The position numbers and the translations under genes are program-made. 64,000 nt of DNA from contig NZ_JADLQX010000005.1 of the NCBI RefSeq assembly GCF_015477605.1, forward strand, positions 186,001 through 250,000. Direction: 5' to 3'. Positions 19,138-27,672 of this stretch are shown here, piece by piece (the stretch's first letter is position 1; every line of letters begins with the position of its first letter). The notes under the pieces are model-generated. The model had not been told where the DNA came from, searched no databases, and worked only from the letters and a program-made list of their open reading frames with translations. This stretch comes from Nocardia amamiensis (GTDB taxonomy: Bacteria; Actinomycetota; Actinomycetes; Mycobacteriales; Mycobacteriaceae).

Positions 19138-19770
19138 ATGTCGAGCCCAGGCATCGAACGACCCGACCTCCCCGAAGCCATGACTTGGGAGGAACTCGAG
19201 CACCTACCCGAAGAGATCGCCCAGCAGATCGAGTTGTGGAACGGGCGGGTTGTCCAGCTGTCACACGCGCTTCCTGAATATCAGGCTTTGACATCCGCGT
19301 TGGCCAGCGCGTTGCAGCGGTGTGCAGATGAACAGCTACAAAGCGCCTGGCGCGTCGACTTCGAAACCAAAGTGTTCTTCGGGGAGGACGGGAAGTCAGA
19401 CTTCGCTAGTCCCAACCTCCTGGCCTGCCGCCCCGAGAATGGCCTCCACGCGGACATCCGAGCCGCGAACGTCTCGCTGATCGGCGAGATCCTTCCGCCG
19501 GATCCGCTGCTGGACCGGCACGCCAGGCAAGCGCGCTACGCCGTAGCAGGCATCCCGTTTTACTGGGAAGTGACGCCGAAGCGCCGGAGTATCGCACTGG
19601 TCCGTGCGTACGCACTCGAGTCCGCCCCCGGCCAGCTCCCACCCGGCGCCCGTCCACTGCACACGGCGAACTATCTGTTGATCGGCGAGTGGTCACCGAA
19701 GGATTCCGACGCCATCACCATCGACTTCCCGTTCCCCATCCACATTCCGTGGTCGGAATTGGAGTTCTGA
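19138..19770 (+). CDS. Uma2 family (DUF820-like) protein
   Basis: 210 residues. It begins with the typical MTWEELEHLPEEIAQQIELWNGRVV pattern in two parts and contains GEILPPD and YAVAGIPFYWEV, hallmarks of the Uma2 restriction-endonuclease-like family that is very common in actinobacteria and cyanobacteria. The segment usually containing a catalytic PD reads SPNLLA here, so one acidic residue may be replaced by Asn. Uma2 proteins are assumed nucleases of unknown role. It stands alone, next to the HigB/HigA-like pair. Confidence 0.8.
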   Translation: MSSPGIERPDLPEAMTWEELEHLPEEIAQQIELWNGRVVQLSHALPEYQALTSALASALQRCADEQLQSAWRVDFETKVFFGEDGKSDFASPNLLACRPENGLHADIRAANVSLIGEILPPDPLLDRHARQARYAVAGIPFYWEVTPKRRSIALVRAYALESAPGQLPPGARPLHTANYLLIGEWSPKDSDAITIDFPFPIHIPWSELEF

Positions 19771-19897
19771 GTCTGCTGACGCAACCGAACGAATATGACT
19801 GCGACTTCGCCGGACTCCTCGCCCTCGCGGGCCTACATCGCCGCCGCCTTTCCGGGACATCCACCAGAATGTCGTCAACGACATATAGGCTGATGGG

Positions 19898-20275
19898 GTG
19901 GAGTCGCTCTACTCGATCGAGATCGAGCCCGAAGTCCGGGCCTGGTTGGAGTCACTGCCCGCCAAGCACTTCCTGAAGGTCGAGGAATACGTATCCCTAC
20001 TATCCGAACGCGCCACCACACTCGGCGAACCCTTCTCCCGCTACCTGGGCGAGGGTGTGCGTGAACTCCGACCCACGCTGGACGGAGCGGCCACGCGGAT
20101 CACCTACTGGTTCCGATCCGACCGCACAATCGTGTTGCTGACGACATTCCGCAAGACCAAGGACCGCGAGGACGCCGAGGTCAAACGCGCCATCGAAGCG
20201 CGACGAATCTGCGAGGCCGAACACGGCCCCGCTCACGAAGAGTTCCTGCGCACTATCGAAAAGGGAGAGTTGTGA
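19898..20275 (+). CDS. RelE/HigB-superfamily (phage Gp49-like) toxin
   Basis: 125 residues from GTG 19898. The features are those of the Gp49/DUF891 mRNA interferase family: a helical N-terminus, GVRELRPTLDGAATRITYWF (strand-turn-strand) and IVLLTTFRKTKDREDAEVKRA, where Arg and Lys residues would act on RNA. The stop overlaps the following antitoxin ATG (TGATG). Toxin-first order with a HigA-like partner is the usual HigBA layout. The predicted role is translation-dependent mRNA cleavage, blocked by the partner. Confidence 0.85.
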   Translation: MESLYSIEIEPEVRAWLESLPAKHFLKVEEYVSLLSERATTLGEPFSRYLGEGVRELRPTLDGAATRITYWFRSDRTIVLLTTFRKTKDREDAEVKRAIEARRICEAEHGPAHEEFLRTIEKGEL

Positions 20276-20601
20276 TGCCCCACAGTCGATGGAAGACGAG
20301 GAAGGGCGACGGGCTGACCGAACCCGAGGCCGTCACCGAAGTGCGTCATGAGATCCGACTGGCCATGGAGCTGGCCGCCGCCGTTTACAACCGCCGAACC
20401 GAGCTCGGACTCACCCAAGCCGAACTCGCCACCCGGGCAGGACTGACGCAGGCAAAGATCTCCCGCATCGAGGGATCGGACGCAGTTCCCACCCTTCCAC
20501 TGCTGACAAAGCTGGCACGAGCACTGGATGCTTCGCTGAACATCGCGATAGACGCCGACGACGCCCGCGTCAGTTTCACACCACACAGCAGCGCGGCATA
20601 G
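20275..20601 (+). CDS. HigA-like XRE antitoxin
   Basis: 108 residues from ATG 20275 (GTG 20272 is an alternative), with GGGAGAG upstream inside the toxin gene. A helix-turn-helix is at about residues 44-80 (ELGLTQAELATRAGLTQAKI followed by SRIEGSD). It should neutralise the upstream toxin and repress the pair. The N-terminal 40 residues are a helical toxin-binding candidate. Confidence 0.85.
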   Translation: MPHSRWKTRKGDGLTEPEAVTEVRHEIRLAMELAAAVYNRRTELGLTQAELATRAGLTQAKISRIEGSDAVPTLPLLTKLARALDASLNIAIDADDARVSFTPHSSAA

Positions 20602-20723
20602 GGCTGGCGCGTCGACTTCGAGACGCGCCCCCGGACAGACGGCTCATTGCCACAATGCTCGTATGCCTCTCGAGCGTACCGGCGACATCCTCAGCGACGA
20701 TTCAGACCGCCCATAGCCACACG

Positions 20724-20933
20724 TCACGTTTCCACGTAGAGGCGTTCGCATGGCAATCTCGCCAATCCGATTGCGCTGCCGGGAATTACGGCAATGTCAG
20801 CGGCAGCACGAACAGCGCACCACTCCCGCACGAACAGCATGGCCGCCGTGTGGCAGGCGGCGAAGTCCAGGCTGATGCCGCCGAGCAGGACGCGTATGTG
20901 AACGTCGGGCTCGTGTGGGCACGGGCTGGTCAT
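20724..20933 (-). CDS. Small hypothetical protein, third gene of a mini-operon
   Basis: 69 residues (MTSPCPHEPDVHIRVLLGG ... LYVET). Its ATG overlaps the stop of the 179-residue gene upstream by four bases (ATGA). This tight coupling, repeated at the previous junction, is the main support that it is real. It has no recognisable motif; Cys residues at 5 and about 27 and a hydrophobic centre are visible. Confidence 0.6.
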   Translation of the reverse strand: MTSPCPHEPDVHIRVLLGGISLDFAACHTAAMLFVREWCAVRAAADIAVIPGSAIGLARLPCERLYVET

Positions 20934-21469
20934 CGTTCGAGATCGTTCGCGCCCCGCTCCGAATGCATGTGCCGCGCGATGCCGCGCGGAATCCGCAGCC
21001 GTACCCGACCAGCCGCCACCGCTTCCACCATGGCGTTGAACCCGTCCCAGTGCCGCACGTGGTGGAGCACCTGGTCATCGGTGATTCCGCCGGGTTGCCG
21101 CTCCTCGCGTCGGCATCGCACGAAGTCAGCGGTAAGCAGGCTCACCATCTCGCCGTAGGAGTAGGGCATCTCGTGGACATCCGGGCCGGGCTGGCAGCCG
21201 TGCAGGCGTGGCGGCGCAACTACGTCCTCGATGTGCCAGTCGATCGCCCAGATATGCAGGTCCATCAGATCCGCGAGCCGACGGCTCATCGGTCGCCCTG
21301 GTCTCCCGTTCTCGTAGTGCCGAACCCACACTCCGAGCAGTCCCACGGCCGCCACCATCATCGCGTCTGTGGGCTCGGTACGAGCGTTGAAGATGTCGAA
21401 GAAAGCGCGAGTGCCGGGCAGACGCAGCTCAGCTTGCTGTATTCCGACCCAGCCATCCGGCGCGGTCAT
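20930..21469 (-). CDS. Hypothetical 179-residue protein, second gene of a mini-operon
   Basis: A soluble, Trp/His-rich protein. Notable segments are HYENGRPGRPMSRRLADL (about 51-68), HIWAIDWHIEDV (about 72-83) and MPYSYGEMVSLLTADF (about 101-116). I do not recognise the family. The start overlaps the stop of the small membrane-protein gene (ATGA) and its own stop overlaps the next start in the same way. It is divergent from the XRE regulator at 21848. Confidence 0.7.
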   Translation of the reverse strand: MTAPDGWVGIQQAELRLPGTRAFFDIFNARTEPTDAMMVAAVGLLGVWVRHYENGRPGRPMSRRLADLMDLHIWAIDWHIEDVVAPPRLHGCQPGPDVHEMPYSYGEMVSLLTADFVRCRREERQPGGITDDQVLHHVRHWDGFNAMVEAVAAGRVRLRIPRGIARHMHSERGANDLER

Positions 21470-21627
21470 CGCTGCTCGTTTTCGACCCGCCGAATGATCT
21501 CGCTCGCCGGTACCGACTCATCCGGATCGCCGCCCAAGTCGATCACCCACGGCAACACCCAAAAGAGCAATATCAATACCCCGGCGACCGCAGCCGTGAC
21601 GACCAGGACAACCGCAAGTTCGGACAT
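21466..21627 (-). CDS. Small single-pass membrane protein, first gene of a mini-operon
   Basis: 53 residues from ATG 21627 with GGGGG seven bases upstream. Residues 4-32 form one strong transmembrane helix (VVLVVTAAVAGVLILLFWVL), followed by an acidic cytoplasmic or external tail ending EIIRRVENEQR. A longer frame to 21819 lacks support. It heads a three-gene unit transcribed away from the XRE regulator. Confidence 0.65.
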   Translation of the reverse strand: MSELAVVLVVTAAVAGVLILLFWVLPWVIDLGGDPDESVPASEIIRRVENEQR

Positions 21628-21847
21628 TCGCTGAACCCCCTTGACGCTATGTGGTGTGGTTGCGTAGCGCCCGGCGCCCGGGAGTCCGAGGACTCGACCG
21701 AGCGCCGGGGCTGTACCTGAGATTGGCCCAGGCGAAGCAACCGCAGAGGCACAGATCGTGTCCCCGTTCGAGACCCGGAGTTGCCGTTGCCCGAGTAGCC
21801 TGAGCAGCGAAACCTTCATTCGGCCAACGGCTTAGGGAGAGCCCGGC

Positions 21848-23056
21848 ATGGTTCATCACGAGTTCGGTCAGCGATTGCGACGGCTGCGCGAGCAGGCCGG
21901 GATGACCCGCGCTGTTCTGGGTGAACTCGCTGGGCGTTCCGCGAGTTGGGTGAAAGCGGTCGAAAACGGGCGACTTCAGCAACCACGTCTTCCGATGCTG
22001 ATCCGGCTGGCGGAGATACTCGATATCAACGACCTGAAAGAGCTGACGGGCGAGCAAGCGCTCTCGCGGGCAAGCTACGGCAAAACCGTGCATCCCGCTC
22101 TAGCGAAGGTCACCGCCGCATTGGCGTCCTATCCAGTCGCGGCGAGCAGCGAAAATCCTGATCTTTCTCCCGCGGCGCTGGCGGCTCGCGCGCGACAGGC
22201 GTGGGCACTGTGGCACGGAGCGGCGTACCAGCGTTCGGCCGTGGCGACAGTCCTGCCCGACCTACTGCGAGACGCCCGGATCGCCGTACGTCAGCTCGAT
22301 GGGAACGAGCGGCGGAAGGCGCTCTCCACGCTGGCACAGGTCTACCACCTCACTCAGCTCTATCTGTCGTTCCAGCCGCCTGCGTCCCTGGTACTGATGT
22401 CCGGCGACCGCGCGATGACCGCCGCGCAGGATGCCGACGACCCGTACGCCATGGCCGCAGCGGCCTGGTACGTCAATCACGTCTACCGGGACGCTGGCGA
22501 ACAGCACGATGCCCGTGTCGCGCTCGCACATGAGGTTTCCAGTCTGCTCAGCCCCGAGAACGCTGGCAACGACCTGGCGCTGTGGGGTTTGCTCAGGCTC
22601 GCGATGGCACTGTCGTACGCGAAAGTGGGCCGCGAAGGCGATGCACTTCGATACTGGGATGAGGCCGACAGGGCGGCACGTGCCCTCGGTGACGAGTACA
22701 ACCACCCATGGTTGATCTTCGGCCGCTCCATGGTCGACGCGTACATGATCACCATTCAGGCCGATTTGATGCATCCCGGTTTCGCAATTCAGCAGGCCAG
22801 CAAAGTCGACTTGATCGCGATGCCCTCAGCAACCAGGCGTAGCTTCCACACCGCCGAGATCGCCCGCGCCCACTACATGCGGGAAGAATCATTAGCCGCC
22901 GTGTCACTACTTACCAAGGCCCACAAGGAATCTCCCGACACCTTTGGCTTCTCGCTCTTCGCTCGGTCTGCTGTACCCGACCTTGTCGAGCATGGCGGCG
23001 CTACCGTGCGACCAGACGCCGAAAAGCTTGCCTCGGTACTGGGCCTGACCGCATAG
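21848..23056 (+). CDS. XRE-family regulator with C-terminal TPR-like sensor region
   Basis: 402 residues. The helix-turn-helix is at about residues 6-62 (FGQRLRRLREQAGMTRAVLG, then ASWVKAVENGR). Residues 100-400 are helical repeats resembling the TPR-type C-terminus of Streptomyces-like XRE regulators, which often respond to peptides or cell status. GGGAGAG precedes the ATG. It is divergent from the three-gene mini-operon (220-base shared upstream region), the typical arrangement of a regulator with its target. Confidence 0.82.
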   Translation: MVHHEFGQRLRRLREQAGMTRAVLGELAGRSASWVKAVENGRLQQPRLPMLIRLAEILDINDLKELTGEQALSRASYGKTVHPALAKVTAALASYPVAASSENPDLSPAALAARARQAWALWHGAAYQRSAVATVLPDLLRDARIAVRQLDGNERRKALSTLAQVYHLTQLYLSFQPPASLVLMSGDRAMTAAQDADDPYAMAAAAWYVNHVYRDAGEQHDARVALAHEVSSLLSPENAGNDLALWGLLRLAMALSYAKVGREGDALRYWDEADRAARALGDEYNHPWLIFGRSMVDAYMITIQADLMHPGFAIQQASKVDLIAMPSATRRSFHTAEIARAHYMREESLAAVSLLTKAHKESPDTFGFSLFARSAVPDLVEHGGATVRPDAEKLASVLGLTA

Positions 23057-23122
23057 GCGCTGGCTCACTGCCTTCGACACCACCTAGAGGACTCCGAGCG
23101 CCCGCTGCTACAAGCGCTGTCG

Positions 23123-23717
23123 TCACCACACGGGCAGTGACACAAGGATCGAAACGCCCAGGCCCAGCCAGGAGCTCGCGACGCCTGTTCCGAACTGCCG
23201 AGCCCTGCCCCTCAATAGCAGCAGGATGACAACTATCACTACCTCAACAGCCAAGACGAAGGCGTACAGGAAGAGCAGGTAGTACGCCGTGGCGATCAGG
23301 GGAACCGCGTTGACCAGCATGGCCACCGAGCATCCCGTGAAGGACGCTCGGCCGAATCCGGAGATCGAACCTTCGCCCTCGTCGGCGGAAGCGACCGCGA
23401 TCCAGATCGCCACCAGCGGCAGCGCCAGAGGAAAGAACCGCGGTGCCGGTACGCAAAGCAGCACCGACGACGCTGTGATCATGCCGAGCGCGACACCTCT
23501 GTGTCTCGGAGAACTGGACCATCCCAGTCCAACTCCGACGAGCGCGCCGACAGCGGATATGGCCAAGTAGCAGCCGACAGGTGGCTCTGCGATCCGGGTA
23601 GATCACCGCCATCGCGGCTGCAACGGCGATCAGCTGAGGAATGAACCACAGCGAAGTGGTCCAAGTCGCGGCAGTCCAATACCCGGAACCCGTCCGCAGA
23701 GCGCGGAGGCCGACCAT
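23123..23717 (-). pseudogene. Small multi-pass membrane protein with an apparent frame break
   Basis: A start at 23717 with GGGAGG upstream opens a frame encoding one membrane helix (SLWFIPQLIAVAAAMAVIY). Near 23580 the hydrophobic coding continues in another frame (from about PVGCYLAISAVGALVGVGLG) to the stop at 23123, with three more helices. Read together this is about 195 residues with four membrane segments. Either a frameshift mutation, a sequencing error or two separate small genes would explain it. The second frame alone has a TTG start at 23566. The function is unknown. Confidence 0.5.
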
Positions 23718-23796
23718 CGTTCACCCTCCCTCTGAAACATGAGCCGCAGCCCTCGGTGCTGAATCGGACGGCGGACCCTATCTGCCCAATGGATGA

Positions 23797-23866
23797 TCGT
23801 CCTCGGTAATCGTGCGAACCGACGGAGCCCTGTCGAGCGTCTCAGCCACAGTCACTGGAAGATCGG
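23797..23866. repeat. Dispersed repeat, copy 1
   Basis: The segment around CGGTAATCGTGCGAAC, followed by GAC-GAGCC-TG and later CAGTC-CTGGAA, recurs at 26104-26173 with roughly three quarters of positions identical by eye. Both copies are non-coding and lie downstream of minus- or plus-strand gene ends. The nature of the element is unknown. Confidence 0.5.
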
Positions 23867-23972
23867 TCGTCACCGGGTATCCAGGGGCTGGTCGCCCGGG
23901 TATTCCTGGTACGTCCTGAACTGGTCGAAGATTTCGGATCGGTACCGGGAAGCTCATGATGGAATGGCAGGT

Positions 23973-24317
23973 TCACACTCGGTCCCCACGAACTGGCTTA
24001 CCGCCCCCGTGCGGGTCGCCCGAGTTGATATCGGAAACGGCCGCGAGTCGGTTGGCCGCGTCGATATCGGTGTTCTGGAACTTGTCGGCAGACAACGCCA
24101 GCAGTGCCGAGAACTGATTGAACCGAGCCCGCAACACATCCTTGGCCGTCTTGCTCCTGCCATCGCTATCGCTGAGGGCCGACCCGACGGCGGAGCCCTT
24201 CAACTTATCGGCGACCGGCTCAGCGCCCAGATGCGGTGCACGATCGATTTCGCCGGGCAACAGCGCCATAGACCCCGCCGCAGCCCGCAGCGTATCCGGG
24301 TCTACCTCGAATGCCAT
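23973..24317 (-). CDS. EspC-like (DUF2580) ESX secretion-associated protein
   Basis: 114 residues from ATG 24317, with GGGGGAGG upstream. The N-terminus MAFEVDPDTLRAAAGSM is characteristic of the EspC/DUF2580 family of type VII secretion substrates. It is helical throughout (residues 5-95) with a YxxxD/E-like tail replaced by a Gly-rich end. No other ESX gene is adjacent, so it is an orphan; it may be a substrate of a system encoded elsewhere, perhaps the one serving the toxin at 1-8321. Confidence 0.7.
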   Translation of the reverse strand: MAFEVDPDTLRAAAGSMALLPGEIDRAPHLGAEPVADKLKGSAVGSALSDSDGRSKTAKDVLRARFNQFSALLALSADKFQNTDIDAANRLAAVSDINSGDPHGGGKPVRGDRV

Positions 24318-24620
24318 GCCTCCCCCTAGATTCCGCACCCGGTATGTCGCACAGCCTGCAAGTACAGCTGCAGTCCAGGCCGACGGATCTCGGTACAGCT
24401 TAACCGGCTGCCACCGGCATCCTCAGGCCAGTGGAGATAGCTGAGTTCGGCGAATTTGAGCGAATGGTCTGTGAACTGCGGCTGACGCAGAGAGAGGCCC
24501 ATTCAGGAAACCGGCGGCCAACTGACCGGAACAGCTCGAGCTCTGTTCACGGATTGGCACGGTTGCCCCAATAACGTCGAGTCCGTCGATGCTTCGGCAA
24601 GACCTACGTCAGGGGTTGCG
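24318..24620. other. Intergenic region between divergent EspC-like and metallophosphoesterase genes
   Basis: About 300 bases without a supported gene. It should hold both divergent promoters. I could not single out a convincing -10/-35 pair or an iron box. Confidence 0.4.
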
Positions 24621-26099
24621 ATGGGCCACCACGAGCCTTCCCGCAGGACCATACTCACCGCGCTGGCCGCGGTGGCCGCGCTTCCGGTAGGCGGATTCAC
24701 GCTGCTCGCGCCCCAGTCTCTTTCGATGCGGGCCCGGGATCTGGAGCTGATCACGGTGAGCGATCAGTCGGTGGCGGTCAGCTGGACGACCGCCGCGGCT
24801 GACCCGATCGGGCGCTGGCGGCCGGTCGAAGCGGACACCGAACTCGCACTCGGACCGGCAGATTCGCGTAAGCCGCTGCCGGTGGTGCACTTCGACGCCA
24901 CACCCACCGCCTTCCACTACGTCGAAGTCACCGGGCTCGAACCCGGCCGACGCTACCGGTTGGAGGCCCGCTCACGAGGCGTGCGGGCAGTTTCCGGTAT
25001 GACGATGCGCTGGTGGAATGACGAGCAGGAACATGAGTTCCGCACCCTCACACCGCCGCCAGGGCGGCTACTGCGCACTATCGCGCTGGCCAATGACCTG
25101 CACTTCGGCGAGGAGGTGAGCGGCGAGATCGTGGCCGCACTGCCGACCGGTGTGCGGCAGGAGCCCGGGATGGACCCGTATCCGGAGGTGATGCTGGACG
25201 CGCTGCTGACCGACCTGCGCGAGCCGGATCGCAACGTCGACCACCTGGTGCTGGCAGGCGACCTCACCAATGCAGGCACCCCGACGGAATCTCGCAATCT
25301 GAGGCGCCGACTGGACGATTGGGGCAACTTCGGCCGAGACCTGTTGGTGTGCCGCGGTAATCACGACCGGCCGCGGGTCGGTGCGGATTGGCGGTCGGGT
25401 CGGCGACTGCCAGGGACCCAGCACCACGACTGCTGGGGCCCGCACTTCCTGCCCCGACAGCGACTATTCAGCTACAACCTGGACGGGTTGCGGGTGATCG
25501 GGCTCGACACCACCGATCTCGACGGCTCCGGCGGGCGCATCGACGCCGAGCAGGTGTCCCGGCTGCGCAGCGTGCTGCGCGACGAACCCGACCAGCCGAC
25601 ACTGGTTTTCGGCCACCATCCAGTGACTCGGGAGTCGGGGATGACCAACCTCGGCGGTCCCGGCTTCGTACTCAACCGGCACGACGCGGCCACCTTGCAC
25701 CAGCTCTACGGGCGCTCTCCCGGTGTATTCCTGCACCACAGCGGGCACACGCACCGCAATCGACGCACACGCCCGGACACCCCCATCCCGGTGGAGTTCC
25801 TGGAGGTGTCCTCGATCAAGGAATACCCCGCCGGCTACTCGCTGCTGCGGCTGTACGAGGGCGGGTACATGGTCACCTTCCAGACCACCCGCACGGCCGC
25901 CGCCCGGCGCTGGAGCACCCGCACCCGCACCCAGTTGTTCGGGCTGCAGCCACGCTACAGCCTGGGATCACTCGCCGACCGAAACCATGTGGTGCGCCGC
26001 GATCTTTCCGGGGTCGAGCAGGTATCTCACCCACGCAAGGCCGCCCCTGCGGCCCATCAGTGCCAGCACCGTGGACTGCGCACCGCCGCCCAGCGATAA
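24621..26099 (+). CDS. Tat-exported metallophosphoesterase with fibronectin III-like N-domain
   Basis: 492 residues. The N-terminus has a twin-arginine signal (SRRTILTALAAVAALPVGG, about 7-25). Residues about 40-140 look like a fibronectin III/purple-acid-phosphatase-type beta domain, and residues about 148-420 carry the calcineurin-like phosphoesterase motifs in order: NDLHFG, GDLTN, GNHD, FGHHP and HSGHTH. These bind two metal ions and hydrolyse phosphomonoesters or diesters. The C-terminal 60 residues are basic and not conserved-looking. AGGGG precedes the ATG. It is a single gene, convergent with the Fic gene. The substrate is unknown. Confidence 0.9.
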   Translation: MGHHEPSRRTILTALAAVAALPVGGFTLLAPQSLSMRARDLELITVSDQSVAVSWTTAAADPIGRWRPVEADTELALGPADSRKPLPVVHFDATPTAFHYVEVTGLEPGRRYRLEARSRGVRAVSGMTMRWWNDEQEHEFRTLTPPPGRLLRTIALANDLHFGEEVSGEIVAALPTGVRQEPGMDPYPEVMLDALLTDLREPDRNVDHLVLAGDLTNAGTPTESRNLRRRLDDWGNFGRDLLVCRGNHDRPRVGADWRSGRRLPGTQHHDCWGPHFLPRQRLFSYNLDGLRVIGLDTTDLDGSGGRIDAEQVSRLRSVLRDEPDQPTLVFGHHPVTRESGMTNLGGPGFVLNRHDAATLHQLYGRSPGVFLHHSGHTHRNRRTRPDTPIPVEFLEVSSIKEYPAGYSLLRLYEGGYMVTFQTTRTAAARRWSTRTRTQLFGLQPRYSLGSLADRNHVVRRDLSGVEQVSHPRKAAPAAHQCQHRGLRTAAQR

Positions 26100-26103
26100 C
26101 AGG

Positions 26104-26173
26104 CACCGTCGGTAATCGTGCGAACTGACAGAGCCTTGCCCGACGTCCCTGCCGCAGTCCCTGGAAAGCGGCA
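26104..26173. repeat. Dispersed repeat, copy 2
   Basis: Second copy of the repeat at 23797-23866. It lies in the short gap between the convergent metallophosphoesterase and Fic genes. Confidence 0.5.
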
Positions 26174-26238
26174 CGCCTGTTCCCAACTTCTGTGTCGGAC
26201 CGCTGGGACTACCAAGAGTGATCCCGCGGCAGCGGCGA

Positions 26239-27525
26239 TTACCGGCGAGGCATTTTGTTCGACGGCACCGGGCGTATTGGATCCGATGTTCGCGTGTCTC
26301 CATCCGGACTGGCGAGACTTCGTTCCAGAGCGGTGAACGCCGCGATCGCCTCGGGTGACTCGAAGGCCCGGTTGCGGCGGCCGACGGTGAGCTGGCGCAG
26401 GATTCCGGCTTCGGTCAGACGCTCGACGGCGGCGTTCGTGGCGGGAAAACTGCGTCCGATCAGTGCTGCCGCGGTAGCGACAGTGAGGATCGGGGCTCCG
26501 ACGAGCTTGCCGAGGAGCAGGTCCAGCGCGGAGTTCGTCCGCACCGGCGCCACTCGATCCCGCCAGGAACTCTGCAACTCAGCGGCCTTCACTTCGAAAG
26601 CGGTCGCGTTTTCGGCTGCACGGGTGCAGGCGGCGGCGAAGCGTGCCACCCAGGTGTTCAGGTCGTAGATGGCCTGCTCGGAATCGGGCGCACCGATGTA
26701 TCGAAAGCGATTCAGACCGTCGATGTAGCTGTCGCTCCACGTGGCGAGGATCAGCGACACGGGCGCGACAACGCGTTCGGCTACTCCACGGCGGCGCAGT
26801 ATCAGATGGATCAACGCTCGACCGGTTCGGCCATTGCCGTCGATGAACGGGTGGATCGTCTCGAATTGCGCGTGCGCAATGGCGGCTTGCGCGACGGCAG
26901 GCAGGTCATCACTGTTGCAGAAGGCGACCAGGTCCTTCATCAGTTCGGGTACATATTCCTGCGGCGGTGGCACGAACACGGCCGAGCAGGGATTGAAGGA
27001 GCTGCCGCCAATCCAATTCTGCACCTCCCGAAGACATCCGCCGTGCTGTGCCAGTCTGGTGCCGGCTAACAGCCGTCGATGAACCTCGAGCAGAACATCC
27101 TCGGTAAGCGGCTCACCACGGCCGACCGTATTGGCGGCGACCGCCATCGCGTCGATATTCGCCAGTACCTCGGCGGCCGTCACATCGGATGATTCCCCTT
27201 CCAGCTGGCGCGCCGCCTCCGCGCGCAGAAGTCGCCGCGCGCCGACTACGAGGCCCTCGATGCGCGACGATGCGATGGCCTCGGCGCGCAACAGCAATCG
27301 AGACAACGCTTCCGTCTCCACGAGTGCTTTCGCCTCGGTGTCGAGACGCGTGATTGCCACCTCCGCGTCAACGACGTCGGCGGCGGTCTCGCTGGTCAGA
27401 ACAATGCGGCGGCCAACCAGCGGATCCGGCAGGTACACCCGATATGTCCCAGAGCCGCGATCCCTGCGAGACAGGCCACCGCCATCCAGGTTGCCAGCCC
27501 AGCTCCGCTGCGCAAACTTAGCCAT
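26239..27525 (-). CDS. Fic family AMP-transferase with C-terminal winged helix
   Basis: 428 residues. The catalytic motif HPFIDGNGRTGR (about 225-236) is complete. An N-terminal inhibitory helix SSRIEG (about 86-91) fits the S/TxxxE(G/N) rule of class II self-inhibited Fic proteins. Residues about 325-400 form a winged helix-turn-helix (ILTVATAAALIGRSFPATNA). It should AMPylate itself or a partner protein. ATG 27525 has AAGGAGG upstream, and that ribosome site lies inside a 17-bp inverted repeat (27531-27569). A fragment matching its C-terminus is found at 30630-30713. Confidence 0.92.
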   Translation of the reverse strand: MAKFAQRSWAGNLDGGGLSRRDRGSGTYRVYLPDPLVGRRIVLTSETAADVVDAEVAITRLDTEAKALVETEALSRLLLRAEAIASSRIEGLVVGARRLLRAEAARQLEGESSDVTAAEVLANIDAMAVAANTVGRGEPLTEDVLLEVHRRLLAGTRLAQHGGCLREVQNWIGGSSFNPCSAVFVPPPQEYVPELMKDLVAFCNSDDLPAVAQAAIAHAQFETIHPFIDGNGRTGRALIHLILRRRGVAERVVAPVSLILATWSDSYIDGLNRFRYIGAPDSEQAIYDLNTWVARFAAACTRAAENATAFEVKAAELQSSWRDRVAPVRTNSALDLLLGKLVGAPILTVATAAALIGRSFPATNAAVERLTEAGILRQLTVGRRNRAFESPEAIAAFTALERSLASPDGDTRTSDPIRPVPSNKMPRR

Positions 27526-27530
27526 GACAC

Positions 27531-27569
27531 CTCCTTATTAAAGGTTACCCGTTAACCTTTAATAAGGAG
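27531..27569. promoter_or_regulatory. Large perfect palindrome over the fic ribosome-binding site
   Basis: Perfect 17-bp arms, CTCCTTATTAAAGGTTA and its complement, are separated by five bases. The arm nearest the gene contains the AGGAGG of the fic gene, five bases from its ATG. It is AT-rich in a GC-rich region. It could be a dimer operator for the winged-helix domain of the Fic protein or an RNA hairpin hiding the ribosome site. Confidence 0.85.
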
Positions 27570-27584
27570 CGCATCTACAGACGA

Positions 27585-27665
27585 GAGGCACGGACACGGT
27601 GTGAGTCCGCGCCCTCGTCGGCTTGTTATCGGGCGCGCTCAGCGCGAGCTCACCAGGAGCCCTCG
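27585..27665 (-). repeat. Duplicated, decayed copy of the rpsZ tail and terminator
   Basis: About 80 bases closely match 30728-30812, which contain the last rpsZ codons (SSW-stop) and its terminator. Shared blocks include GGTGTGAGTCCG, GCCCTCG, CTTGTTATC and GCGCGAGCTCACCAGGAG. The hairpin is imperfect in this copy. It lies just upstream of the intact fic gene. Confidence 0.8.
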
Positions 27666-27672
27666 GGCACCG

